The position numbers and the translations under genes were made by a program. From the NCBI RefSeq assembly GCF_002875945.1, contig NZ_MCZK01000144.1, forward strand, positions 184-64,183: 64,000 nt of DNA, given 5' to 3'. This document shows, one piece after another, positions 47,375 through 55,758 of this stretch; position 1 is the stretch's first letter, and every line of letters begins with the position of its first letter. Origin of the DNA: Vibrio lentus (GTDB lineage: Bacteria > Pseudomonadota > Gammaproteobacteria > Enterobacterales > Vibrionaceae). Below the pieces are notes generated by a model. The model had not been told where the DNA came from. It made no database searches and saw only the letters and a list, made by a program, of their open reading frames with translations.

Positions 47375-47800
47375 ATGAAAATTTGTGGCGTTGAAATCAA
47401 AGGTAATGATGCAATCATTTGTCTACTTTCTCTTTCTGATGGCGTATTTAACATTCCTGATTGTCGCGTTTCAAAAGTCGCAATTGGCGATGCAAACGAC
47501 ACGCAAAACATGAAAGATTTTCAATTCTCTTTCGCAAAACTGATGGAAGATTACCAAGTAGATAAAGTGGTAATTCGTCAGCGCCAAACTAAAGGCAAAT
47601 TTGCTGGCGGTGGCTTCGGTTTCAAACTAGAAGCAGCAATTCAGTTGATCGATGGCCTTGACGTAACGGTCGTATCACCAGCTGACATTAAAGAAAGTCT
47701 TAAGCGCAATCCTCTTATGATGAAGTTCAAAGAAACTGGCCTTAAGCAATACCAAGAAGCACCGTTTACAACGGCATACGCTTGTTTGATGCAACGTTAA
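47375..47800 (+). CDS. DUF3010 family protein
   Basis: This 141-residue protein is of the DUF3010 family, widespread in Vibrio and Shewanella. It has an RNase H-like outline: MKICGVEIKGNDAIIC, then a strand VDKVVIRQRQTKGKFAGGGFGFKLEAAIQL, as in Holliday-junction resolvase-like folds. Acidic catalytic residues of such folds are only partly evident, so activity is not claimed. It is a single gene with its own terminator. Confidence 0.82.
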   Translation: MKICGVEIKGNDAIICLLSLSDGVFNIPDCRVSKVAIGDANDTQNMKDFQFSFAKLMEDYQVDKVVIRQRQTKGKFAGGGFGFKLEAAIQLIDGLDVTVVSPADIKESLKRNPLMMKFKETGLKQYQEAPFTTAYACLMQR

Positions 47801-47818
47801 TCGTTAGCGCAAGATTTA

Positions 47819-47853
47819 CAAAAAAAGAGCCTGCATCGTCAGGCTCTTTTTTG
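47819..47853. terminator. Bidirectional terminator
   Basis: Positions 47821-47833 (an A run ending GAGCCTG) pair with CAGGCTCTTTTTT around 6 nt, with A and T runs on both sides. It lies between convergent genes. Confidence 0.9.
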
Positions 47854-47900
47854 TTTCTACAGCGATGCTTTCAAGTACAAGCCAGCTTGGTCATACACTC

Positions 47901-48800
47901 TTACCGATCTAATGCTGCATGTCTTCGGAATTTAACCAGTTCAGGTTTCTTCACCACCAAATAAACCGCAGCGGCTGACAACGCGAAGCCCATTGCACCA
48001 TAGATATCGAACGATTCACCAAAGATAAGCCAAGCTTGAATTGCGGTCGTCGGTGGAACGAGATAGAACACCGATGCCACACTTGAAGATGCGCCATGTT
48101 CTACCATGTACAGCAGCAACAATATTGCGATACAAGACAACACAACCACCAACCAGATTAGCGTTAACGTAAATTCTACCGTCCAGTTCACCTGCATGGT
48201 TTCGTAACGCATTGCAAAAGGCAGAAACAGCGCAGCTGAAGCCAAGTATTGCACCATCGCGCCACCCACCATATCAGTGCCCTGACAAAAACGTTTCTGG
48301 TACAAGGTGCCGCAGGTAATACCCACCAGTGACACTAAACACAACAACGTAGCCATGCCTTTTTGGTCATCTGACTGCCATTGAATATTTCCCATCAACA
48401 CTAAGCTAATCCCCGCAAAACCCAGCGCTAAGCCAAGCCATTGCGCGAAGTTAAAGCGCTGTGAAGCACAACTGACCATAATCAGCGCGGTAAGGATAGG
48501 TTGTAGACCCACCAACAGCGAACTTAACCCCGCAGGCATCCCCCAATCGATCGCCAAATAAGTGCCACCAAGATAAAAGCCATGAATCAAGATACCGACC
48601 ACACAAGCATGGAAGAATGCTCGACCACGAGGAATTTGACGCTTAAGGATTGCAATCAAAACCAAGAACAGCGCCACGTTGGCCACCATCCTTAGTGAAA
48701 GTAACGTCGCGGGTTCGGCGTATTCCACACCAAGACGTGCGCCAACAAAGCCTGACGACCACAATATTACAAACACAAACGGAATCATTTTAATCAGCAT
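47901..48800 (-). CDS. EamA/DMT-family transporter
   Basis: This 299-residue protein has ten predicted helices in two EamA repeats. The first starts with FVFVILWSSGFVGARL and the second is in YQKRFCQGTDMVGGAMVQYL. A short internal motif, FYLVPPTTAI, is typical. EamA proteins export amino acids or metabolites. The gene is divergent from a MocR-type regulator, which likely controls it. Confidence 0.88.
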   Translation of the reverse strand: MLIKMIPFVFVILWSSGFVGARLGVEYAEPATLLSLRMVANVALFLVLIAILKRQIPRGRAFFHACVVGILIHGFYLGGTYLAIDWGMPAGLSSLLVGLQPILTALIMVSCASQRFNFAQWLGLALGFAGISLVLMGNIQWQSDDQKGMATLLCLVSLVGITCGTLYQKRFCQGTDMVGGAMVQYLASAALFLPFAMRYETMQVNWTVEFTLTLIWLVVVLSCIAILLLLYMVEHGASSSVASVFYLVPPTTAIQAWLIFGESFDIYGAMGFALSAAAVYLVVKKPELVKFRRHAALDR

Positions 48801-48847
48801 TACAAACCTCTGGTCAACTCTTCATCAATGCTGTTACCTTAGTTGGG

Positions 48848-48898
48848 TACAGATAACTAATAAAGATACAGATATAACACTTTAAATGGTTACAGATT
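48848..48898. promoter_or_regulatory. Three direct repeats TACAGAT
   Basis: TACAGATA lies at 48848 and 48867, and TACAGATT at 48891. They fill the divergent EamA-MocR gap. MocR-type regulators commonly bind direct repeats. Confidence 0.6.
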
Positions 48899-48924
48899 GA
48901 GAGTGAACAACGAGGGAGAATAAC

Positions 48925-50352
48925 GTGGAAGCAGAACTCATCGGCAATAAATATCTCGCCACCGAACAACATATTAAGGCTCAGATTGATAAAGGGCTTT
49001 TTCATCCAGATGATCGCCTTCCCTCGATCCGTCAGTTAAGCGAACAGCTTGGTGTGAGCAAAAACACCGTGATTCGCGCCTATCAAGAATTGGAAGCCAC
49101 GGGCTGGGTATATTCAGTTCCCAAGTCCGGTTATCGCGTCAAAGCCCCGAACACCACAAGTTGGGATGCGCCCAGCCAACCTCAAAAAGTTGACCTGTTG
49201 TCGGTCACCAAGTCTGTACTCTCTCGTCCAAAAGGTCGTTTGAAACTGCTTGCTGGTTCTGCACACCCGAACATTAATAATCCTGCGATTCGAAGCTTAT
49301 ACGCCGAGATCGGTCGCCATAGCCGTTTACAAACTCAGTTGCCCGGTTATTACCAATTACCCCCCGGCGACGAGCAATTAGTAAAGCAATTGTTAAAGAT
49401 CACCCATGATCTAGGTGTGCCTGCGGGATCGAAAGAGATTGCGATTACTCATGGTGCTCAACAGGCGATCAGTTTGGCTTTACGTGCACTCACCAAACCG
49501 GGTGACATCGTAGCGGTAGAGTCACCGTGTTACTTCGGGAATTTATTGTTACTCGAGTCACTTGGCTTACAAGCCCTTGAAATACCAAGCAGTGTTAGCC
49601 ACGGAATCGACATTCCTTCGCTACAAAGTGCATTAGATAAGTGGGAAGTGAAAACGCTGCTGCTGACACCAAACTTTACCAACCCGACAGGTTCAAGAAT
49701 GCCTCTAGCCAATCGAAAAGCCTTGTTGGAGATAACCGGATCTTTGCCGATTATAGAAGACGATGTGTTTGGCAGTCTGGCGTTTGATGCACCGATTGCG
49801 AGTCTAAAAGAGCTTGATGACCAAGATCGCGTGATCTACGTAAACTCGCTATCTAAAACCTTAGATTCCCGCCTGCGTGTCGGTTGGTTACTTTCAGGTC
49901 GCTATCAACCCTTGGTCGAAAAGTATCTGCTATGTGACAATATGGGCAGCTCGAACCTCATGCAATCCGCGGTCGGGCAGTTTCTCACGACAGGCAAATA
50001 TCGCAGTCATTTATCCAAAATGAAACGGCTCTATCAAACCAATCAAAAACAGTTTCAAAGCCTGTTAATACAAGCACTGGATAGCTACCCGCACCTTGTT
50101 GGGCGCTATCACTTGTCAAAACCGGAAGGCTCATTTCTCAACTGGATAACACTCCCAGAATCGGTCGACAGTTATGCCGTCTATCAAGATTGCTTAAAAC
50201 ATAAACTAGGGATCTTACCCGGCACCGTGTTTGGTACACACGATCAATTCAAACACTGCCTGCGCTTCACTGTCGCCAACATCGAAGAGAGTAAAGATTG
50301 GAAAGAAGGAATTGTCACGTTGGCGAAGTTGATCGCGAAACATGCACGTTAG
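48925..50352 (+). CDS. MocR-type regulator (GntR plus aminotransferase)
   Basis: This 475-residue fusion has an N-terminal GntR winged helix (LPSIRQLSEQLGVSKNTVIRAYQELEATGW, about 32-61). A fold-type I aminotransferase domain follows. It includes ITHGAQQAI, NFTNPTGSRMP, EDDVFGSL and the pyridoxal-phosphate lysine in YVNSLSKTL. The start is a GTG after GAGGGAGAA. The EamA exporter gene is divergent. An amino-acid or vitamin-B6-related signal is typical for relatives. Confidence 0.9.
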   Translation: MEAELIGNKYLATEQHIKAQIDKGLFHPDDRLPSIRQLSEQLGVSKNTVIRAYQELEATGWVYSVPKSGYRVKAPNTTSWDAPSQPQKVDLLSVTKSVLSRPKGRLKLLAGSAHPNINNPAIRSLYAEIGRHSRLQTQLPGYYQLPPGDEQLVKQLLKITHDLGVPAGSKEIAITHGAQQAISLALRALTKPGDIVAVESPCYFGNLLLLESLGLQALEIPSSVSHGIDIPSLQSALDKWEVKTLLLTPNFTNPTGSRMPLANRKALLEITGSLPIIEDDVFGSLAFDAPIASLKELDDQDRVIYVNSLSKTLDSRLRVGWLLSGRYQPLVEKYLLCDNMGSSNLMQSAVGQFLTTGKYRSHLSKMKRLYQTNQKQFQSLLIQALDSYPHLVGRYHLSKPEGSFLNWITLPESVDSYAVYQDCLKHKLGILPGTVFGTHDQFKHCLRFTVANIEESKDWKEGIVTLAKLIAKHAR

Positions 50353-50471
50353 ATATTTCCAGTATTCGACTAATATTCTCAGCCCAGAGTTAATAGCTTT
50401 GACCTTACTAACATATTAAACATTAGAGATTCGCTACACTCGCAGCCTTTCTATGCTTGGCAGAATTAAAC

Positions 50472-51476
50472 GTGGCAACAATAAAAGATGTAGCAGCACT
50501 TGCAGGGGTTTCAACAGCAACGGTTTCTCGTGTATTAAACCGTACCTGCTATGTTGAGCCCATCACGCTAGAACGTGTAGAACGTGCAGTCAAAGAGCTT
50601 AATTACCACAAAGACGCGCGTGCAACCGCCTTAGCAAGCAGAAGCAGCAATACGCTTGGGTTACTGACGGGCAACCTTGCGGATCCATTTTTTGCGCTAG
50701 TCGCCAAGAGTGTCGAGGAAGTGGCTAGAACCAATGGCTACCAATTGGTCGTGGTAAGTGGCGGACACAATGCTCAGCGAGAAAAAGAAGGCCTCGACTT
50801 TCTTATCAGCCAAGGTTGTGAAGCAATGGTCATCCATTCGAAAATGCTCGATGACACCACCCTACTACGTTACTCCGCTCAATTACCGGCAATGGTGTTA
50901 CTCAACCGTACGATCGCTCAAATATCGAATCGCTCAGTTTGGGTAGACAACCAACTTGGGGCTCAAATATCAGTGCAACACCTCATCGAGCTGGGTCATC
51001 GAAAAATTGCCTATGTCTCGAGCGACCTTCCAATCCAGGACAGAACCGACCGCTTGCAAGGCTACCAAGAAGCCATGAAAACGGCCAATATCGAAATACA
51101 ACCTAATTGGATCATCAACCAAAACTTTAGTGAATCAGGTGGTGAAGCCGCGGGTGACATTTTGGTAAGCCAATGCCCAGAGGTCACAGCCGCAGTCACC
51201 TTTAATGATGTGATGGCCGCAGGCTTAATGACCAGCTTACAAGATCAAGGCATCTCGGTTCCCAACGATATTTCAGTCATCGGCTTTGATGATGTTTTGC
51301 TCGCTCGCTACCTTTACCCTCCGTTAACCACCATGCACAACCCTATTGACGAGATGTCGACTTATGCGGCTAACCTTGCCATAAAACTTAAAGCCGCAGG
51401 ATACGCACCTCCCAAACAACATAAATTCGAAGCGACACTGGTTGAAAGGCAGACGGTTAAGTCAATCAAGCACTAA
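50472..51476 (+). CDS. LacI-family repressor
   Basis: This 334-residue regulator starts at a GTG, giving MATIKDVAALAGVSTATVSRVLN, the canonical LacI helix-turn-helix start. The hinge helix (ATALASRSSN, about 52-61) follows. The periplasmic-binding-type core ends with SVIGFDDVLLARYLYPPLTTM. The adjacent nhaC-malY genes and the palindrome at 51516 are its probable targets. The ribosome site is weak. Confidence 0.9.
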   Translation: MATIKDVAALAGVSTATVSRVLNRTCYVEPITLERVERAVKELNYHKDARATALASRSSNTLGLLTGNLADPFFALVAKSVEEVARTNGYQLVVVSGGHNAQREKEGLDFLISQGCEAMVIHSKMLDDTTLLRYSAQLPAMVLLNRTIAQISNRSVWVDNQLGAQISVQHLIELGHRKIAYVSSDLPIQDRTDRLQGYQEAMKTANIEIQPNWIINQNFSESGGEAAGDILVSQCPEVTAAVTFNDVMAAGLMTSLQDQGISVPNDISVIGFDDVLLARYLYPPLTTMHNPIDEMSTYAANLAIKLKAAGYAPPKQHKFEATLVERQTVKSIKH

Positions 51477-51515
51477 AATGAGACGAAATGTGACCAAAAT
51501 CTCATGTACACATCT

Positions 51516-51533
51516 CATGTAACCGCTTACATG
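51516..51533. promoter_or_regulatory. LacI-type operator palindrome
   Basis: CATGTAACCGCTTACATG has 7-bp arms and a central CG, the usual LacI-family shape. It is 89 bp before the antiporter start. An imperfect half (TCTCATGTA) is duplicated at 51500. Confidence 0.75.
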
Positions 51534-51621
51534 AAAACAGCATTGAAGTCGCACTTTCGATTTCAGAGCACGCTTATTATCCATTCCGAACAAACCCTAC
51601 ATTCACCTGAGGACAACAAAT

Positions 51622-53085
51622 ATGAATAACTCAAAGCCTCTACCATCGTTCGGATTAGCATTAGCGCCTATAGCCGTTATGTTTGCGCTGCTTGCTATTG
51701 GATACGGTGTTTTAGGACTTCGCATTGAAGTTCTGCTACTCATTTCTGCGACTTTCACAGCATGTATTGCTTGGAAGATGGGCTACAACTGGGATGACAT
51801 CATCAACGCGATTGTTGAGAAACTCGCAAAAGCAATGCCTGTTATCTTGATATTGGTTTCAGTGGGCGGCCTTATCGCCAGCTGGATGATCAGTGGCACC
51901 ATCCCTTACATGGTTTACTGGGGACTTAAAGTCATCAGTGCTGAATACATACTCATTGCTGCCTTTTTCGTTACTTCTGTTGTCTCTGTGTGTACTGGTA
52001 CTTCTTGGGGCTCTGCGGGTACCGTTGGTGTCGCACTGATGGGTGTTGCGGCAGGTTTAGATGTATCACTGGCTGCAGCTGCCGGCGCCGTTGTTTCTGG
52101 CGCCTATTTTGGCGATAAGATCTCGCCTCTTTCAGACTCAACCAACTTTGCACCTGTCGTTTCAGGCACGACCTTATACGAACACATTCAACACATGCTT
52201 TACACAACGCTACCGGGTTTTGTGATTGCTTCTGTTGTCTTTTTCTTCGCTGGCCAAAGTGCCGATATAAGCACGGTTGGCGAGCCAGAAAAAGTGACTC
52301 AAATTCTTGCTGGGTTAGATAGCCTTTATAACTTCAACATTCTTCTGATTATCCCACCAGTCATGATCCTTTGGGGTGCGTTAACCAAAAAGCCTGTGCT
52401 GCCACTGATGTTAGGTGCGTCTGCCCTAGCGATTGTATTAGGTATGGTTCTACAAGGTTTCTCTCTTCAACAAGGTTTCCAAGCTTATGTCGACGGCTTC
52501 AATGTCGCTCTGTTTGAATCAAAAGGTACAGCGATTGATGGCTTAATTCCTGATGTGTCTAAGCTGCTTAACCGTGGTGGTTTGTTCTCAATGATGAGCA
52601 CCATCCTACTAGTTTTCTGTGCGTTCTCTTTTGCAGGTGTGTTAAGCCTAACCGGTGCACTAAATGTGGTACTAGGTCGTTTCTTGCATATGATTCACTC
52701 AACAGGACAACTTATCGCATCAACAGTAATCGCGACGATTACCGTAGTTTTCACGACATCTGATGGCAAACTAGCCCTTCTTATCCCAGGTGAGTTGTTC
52801 CAAAACGCTTACCGTAAAATGGGGCTAGATACTAAAAACCTATCCAGAACCATCGAAGACGCAGGCACGATTATTGAGCCACTGGTTCCTTGGACAGCTG
52901 CGGGTATTTACATGGCAAGCACACTCGGCGTAGCAACGTTAGATTACCTACCTTGGGCTATCCAATGTTACACCGGCGTCGTTTTCGCTCTGATTTATGG
53001 CTTCACTGGATTTGGTATTGCACGCGCAAAGCCCGAACAGTCAGAAGACTCCGTAGAAACTTCTCTAGCTCACAGCACTAAGTAA
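51622..53085 (+). CDS. nhaC: NhaC-family Na+/H+ antiporter-type carrier
   Basis: This 487-residue protein has 11-12 helices. The family motifs are GTSWGSAGTVGVALMG (about 132-147), GAYFGDKISPLSDSTNFAP (about 160-178) and a C-terminal EDAGTIIEPLVPWTAAGIYMA. NhaC members exchange Na+ for protons, sometimes with malate/lactate exchange. Its pairing with a MalY-type lyase and a LacI regulator suggests an organic substrate rather than pure ion balance. It has a GAGGA ribosome site. Confidence 0.88.
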   Translation: MNNSKPLPSFGLALAPIAVMFALLAIGYGVLGLRIEVLLLISATFTACIAWKMGYNWDDIINAIVEKLAKAMPVILILVSVGGLIASWMISGTIPYMVYWGLKVISAEYILIAAFFVTSVVSVCTGTSWGSAGTVGVALMGVAAGLDVSLAAAAGAVVSGAYFGDKISPLSDSTNFAPVVSGTTLYEHIQHMLYTTLPGFVIASVVFFFAGQSADISTVGEPEKVTQILAGLDSLYNFNILLIIPPVMILWGALTKKPVLPLMLGASALAIVLGMVLQGFSLQQGFQAYVDGFNVALFESKGTAIDGLIPDVSKLLNRGGLFSMMSTILLVFCAFSFAGVLSLTGALNVVLGRFLHMIHSTGQLIASTVIATITVVFTTSDGKLALLIPGELFQNAYRKMGLDTKNLSRTIEDAGTIIEPLVPWTAAGIYMASTLGVATLDYLPWAIQCYTGVVFALIYGFTGFGIARAKPEQSEDSVETSLAHSTK

Positions 53086-53097
53086 GGCTCACATCCT

Positions 53098-54273
53098 ATG
53101 AATTCTTTCGACAATACGATTAACCGCCGAAATACAGGATCGGTAAAGTGGGATTTTATGGATCAGAAGCTAGGGTTGGAAGGATCTGACTTGCTACCTA
53201 TGTGGGTCTCTGACTACGATTTCCAAGCTCCTCAGCAAGTGCTCGACCGTTTAGCTCAAGATATCGCTCATGGTATTTTTGGGTACTCAGAACGTCAGGA
53301 TGACTATTACCAAGCTATGATTGATTGGTTTAGAAACCAACATGACACTGAAATCAAAAAAGAGTGGATAACCACGATACATGGTGTATTGCCGGGTATC
53401 GCAATGGCACTACAAATGCTCACGCAAGTGAATGACCAGATCGTTATCCAAAGCCCAGGCTACGGATCATTTCGTAAGATCATCGAACTGAATGACCGAA
53501 GAGTTTTGAACAATCCGTTGATTGAATCTGATGGTCACTACCAGCTTGATTTTGCTCACTTGGAAGACTGCTTTGCCAATGGTGCAAAGGCATTGATCTT
53601 CTGTAATCCTCATAACCCAACAGGAAGAGCATGGAATAAGCAAGAGATAACCCAAGTTGCAGAGCTGTGTAAAAAACACGATGTATGTCTAATCAGTGAT
53701 GAAATTTGGAGTGATCTAACGCTAACACCTAATGTATTCCATTCAACATTAAGCTTACCAAGTTCGCTAACCGACAAACTTATTGTGGCGACTGCGGCCA
53801 GTAAAACGTTTGGTTTGTCATCATTGAGAATCTCAAACTTCGTCATTCCGAATTCGGAGTTGAAGGAGCAGTTTATTCGCCGTTTGGACGCTCATGGCAT
53901 GGATTGCTTCAACAGCCTATCAATGTCAGCGGCGACCACGGCGTATCAAGAGTGTGAAACTTGGTTAGCGGACTTAAAACACTATCTGCAAGACAATATA
54001 GAAACGCTGAACGGATTCATAAAAGCAGAATTTCCTCATATTCGTTTCACAAAGCCCGAAGCGACGTATCTTGCATGGCTAGATTGCCGTGCAATGAAAC
54101 TAAGCGATGCAGAGCTAGAACGTAAACTCATTGCAGCCGGCATTGTACCAAGTATGGGTTGTGCCTTTGGCGAGGAAGGTTCAGGGTTTATTCGCTTGAA
54201 TCTAGGGTGTCCTGCAGAAATATTATCAGACGCTTTGGTGCGACTTAAAATAGCATTAGGTGCAGATAAATAA
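53098..54273 (+). CDS. MalY/PatB-family beta-C-S lyase
   Basis: This 391-residue pyridoxal-phosphate enzyme has LPMWVSDYDFQAPQQV, the signature of MalY/PatB. GIFGYSER, NPHNPTGRAW, SDEIWSDL and the cofactor lysine in AASKTFGLSSLR follow. Members cleave cystathionine or other S-conjugates, releasing a thiol, pyruvate and ammonia; MalY also acts as a regulator. It lies 12 bp after nhaC, so cotranscription is near certain. Confidence 0.9.
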   Translation: MNSFDNTINRRNTGSVKWDFMDQKLGLEGSDLLPMWVSDYDFQAPQQVLDRLAQDIAHGIFGYSERQDDYYQAMIDWFRNQHDTEIKKEWITTIHGVLPGIAMALQMLTQVNDQIVIQSPGYGSFRKIIELNDRRVLNNPLIESDGHYQLDFAHLEDCFANGAKALIFCNPHNPTGRAWNKQEITQVAELCKKHDVCLISDEIWSDLTLTPNVFHSTLSLPSSLTDKLIVATAASKTFGLSSLRISNFVIPNSELKEQFIRRLDAHGMDCFNSLSMSAATTAYQECETWLADLKHYLQDNIETLNGFIKAEFPHIRFTKPEATYLAWLDCRAMKLSDAELERKLIAAGIVPSMGCAFGEEGSGFIRLNLGCPAEILSDALVRLKIALGADK

Positions 54274-54305
54274 GCAATAAAAAAACATATCCCAATCAAT
54301 ACAAC

Positions 54306-54333
54306 AAAGCCCCACTCAACTGAGCGGGGCTTT
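54306..54333. terminator. Bidirectional terminator
   Basis: AAAGCCCC pairs with GGGGCTTT, with an inner CTCA/TGAG stem. Confidence 0.85.
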
Positions 54334-54366
54334 CATCATTCTTAGTCTTACTTAGCTAAAGGCAGA

Positions 54367-54915
54367 TTAACCTTTCCAAGCAAACTGTTCGAATACCTTG
54401 TCTACTGGCGTTTCAGCAACACGGTTTACATAGTTACTGATTACTTTCTGAGACAAGCCAAGAATCACTTCTAACACTTGTTGTTGACCGTAACCCGCAT
54501 CAAAGAATGCTGTCATTTCACTTTCAGACACATTGCCACGATTACGAACCATGCTTAGCGTGAAGTCGTGCAGTGCTTGCAACTTCTCAGTTGGCATGGC
54601 TGTACGATTACGTAGCGCTTCGGTGATTGCAGGATCAACCTTCATTGAGTGTGCAATACCTGTATGCGCCGGCACACAGTAATGACATTCGTGTTCAACG
54701 TTAATGGTTTGCCAAACAACCGTAAGCTCTTCAGCATCAAAAGACGAGTCGTTAAAAAGCTGATGAAGCTCTCTGTAGGCTTTCAGCGTATTTGGAGATT
54801 CAGCTAGTACGCCAAACAACCCCGGTACTCTTCCCATCTGTTTTTTTGCACCCTCAAGAATGAGTTTACTTTGTTCTGGTGCTGATTCTACTGAGTGAAT
54901 TTTGAAGTTGCTCAT
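54367..54915 (-). CDS. AhpD-like carboxymuconolactone decarboxylase-family protein
   Basis: This 182-residue protein has the CMD/AhpD helical domain. The redox motif is EHECHYCVPAH (Cys-x2-Cys with nearby Glu and His), about residues 77-87. AhpD-like proteins act as peroxidase partners or alkylhydroperoxidases. The start at 54915 has AGGAA before it; an upstream start does not. Two TetR-type palindromes lie upstream, so it may be induced by an electrophile or oxidant. Confidence 0.87.
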   Translation of the reverse strand: MSNFKIHSVESAPEQSKLILEGAKKQMGRVPGLFGVLAESPNTLKAYRELHQLFNDSSFDAEELTVVWQTINVEHECHYCVPAHTGIAHSMKVDPAITEALRNRTAMPTEKLQALHDFTLSMVRNRGNVSESEMTAFFDAGYGQQQVLEVILGLSQKVISNYVNRVAETPVDKVFEQFAWKG

Positions 54916-55011
54916 GGCTCTATTCCTATCAATTCTGATTCTAAGTTTATTCAATCACGGAGTAATTAATGACGGTTCTCCGTTGGTGTGAAAACAATAT
55001 AAACCAAACCA

Positions 55012-55023
55012 GAACGATCGTTC
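55012..55023. promoter_or_regulatory. TetR-type palindrome 1
   Basis: GAACGATCGTTC is a perfect 12-bp palindrome, about 97 bp upstream of the AhpD-like gene start. Confidence 0.65.
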
Positions 55024-55030
55024 AAGTGTT

Positions 55031-55052
55031 ATTTTGAACAATCGTTCAAAAT
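55031..55052. promoter_or_regulatory. TetR-type palindrome 2
   Basis: ATTTTGAAC-AATC-GTTCAAAAT has 9-bp arms and shares the GAAC/GTTC core with palindrome 1. No TetR gene is in the window. Confidence 0.7.
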
Positions 55053-55135
55053 AACTATCGAATAAGAAATCAAAAGGGGAAGTAGACTATTTAAAATCGA
55101 GCTATTTTTAACTTATCTTTCTGATTAAAAACAAA

Positions 55136-55166
55136 AAAGCCCATCAAGTGAAACCTGATGGGCTTA
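55136..55166 (-). terminator. Terminator of the GNAT gene
   Basis: AAGCCCATCA pairs with TGATGGGCTT. The A run at 55134 gives T's on the minus strand. Confidence 0.85.
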
Positions 55167-55194
55167 CATTCATCTAAGATTTTATTTTGAGCGA

Positions 55195-55746
55195 CTACCA
55201 ATATTCAGCATGAGCCAAAGCTTGAACACAGCTCGACTGTTCACTCGTCACTTTGATTTCACTGCCAGTCAGCGATTGAGCGATCCAGCCATGAGGGTAG
55301 CTCAACTCAAATGGCGCTGGGATTTGTTCAACAGTGATTTGCTCAAAGCCCACTCTTGAATAATAGCTAGGATCACCGTACGTCACCGCAAGTTCGACAC
55401 CCTGTTCTTTTAGAGCGTCTAAACCAAAGTTAATCAGCTTTTGGCCAATACCGCGCTTTTGAACCTGAGTGCTCACCGCTACTGGTGAAAGCAAGTACGC
55501 CTTGGTTTCATCGTCAAATGAAAGCGGAGTAAAGATAATCGCGCCAACAATCGTGCTGTCAGATTCACTGGCATCATCTTCAGCAACAAAGCAAAGTAAC
55601 TTGTCCGAATCAGTGGTTGTTAAGAGATCGTTGGCAAGCTTACCCACTGTTTTACCTTCGTTCTCGCCTTCTGAATTAGTAAAGGTTTGAGTAAAAAGTT
55701 GAGTGATCGTTTCGATTTCGCTTGAATCATATTGTCTAAATTTCAT
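55195..55746 (-). CDS. GNAT-family N-acetyltransferase
   Basis: This 183-residue protein has the GNAT fold. The acetyl-CoA loop is in VQKRGIGQKLINFGLDAL (R/Q-x2-G-x-G/A), with LLSPVAVSTQ before it. VTYGDPSYYSRVGFE is typical of the YhbS-like group. A GTG 12 bp upstream could be the start instead; it would then abut the fusion gene stop. It is cotranscribed with the MerR-methyltransferase gene. Confidence 0.88.
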   Translation of the reverse strand: MKFRQYDSSEIETITQLFTQTFTNSEGENEGKTVGKLANDLLTTTDSDKLLCFVAEDDASESDSTIVGAIIFTPLSFDDETKAYLLSPVAVSTQVQKRGIGQKLINFGLDALKEQGVELAVTYGDPSYYSRVGFEQITVEQIPAPFELSYPHGWIAQSLTGSEIKVTSEQSSCVQALAHAEYW

Positions 55747-55758
55747 GGTGTTCTTCAC

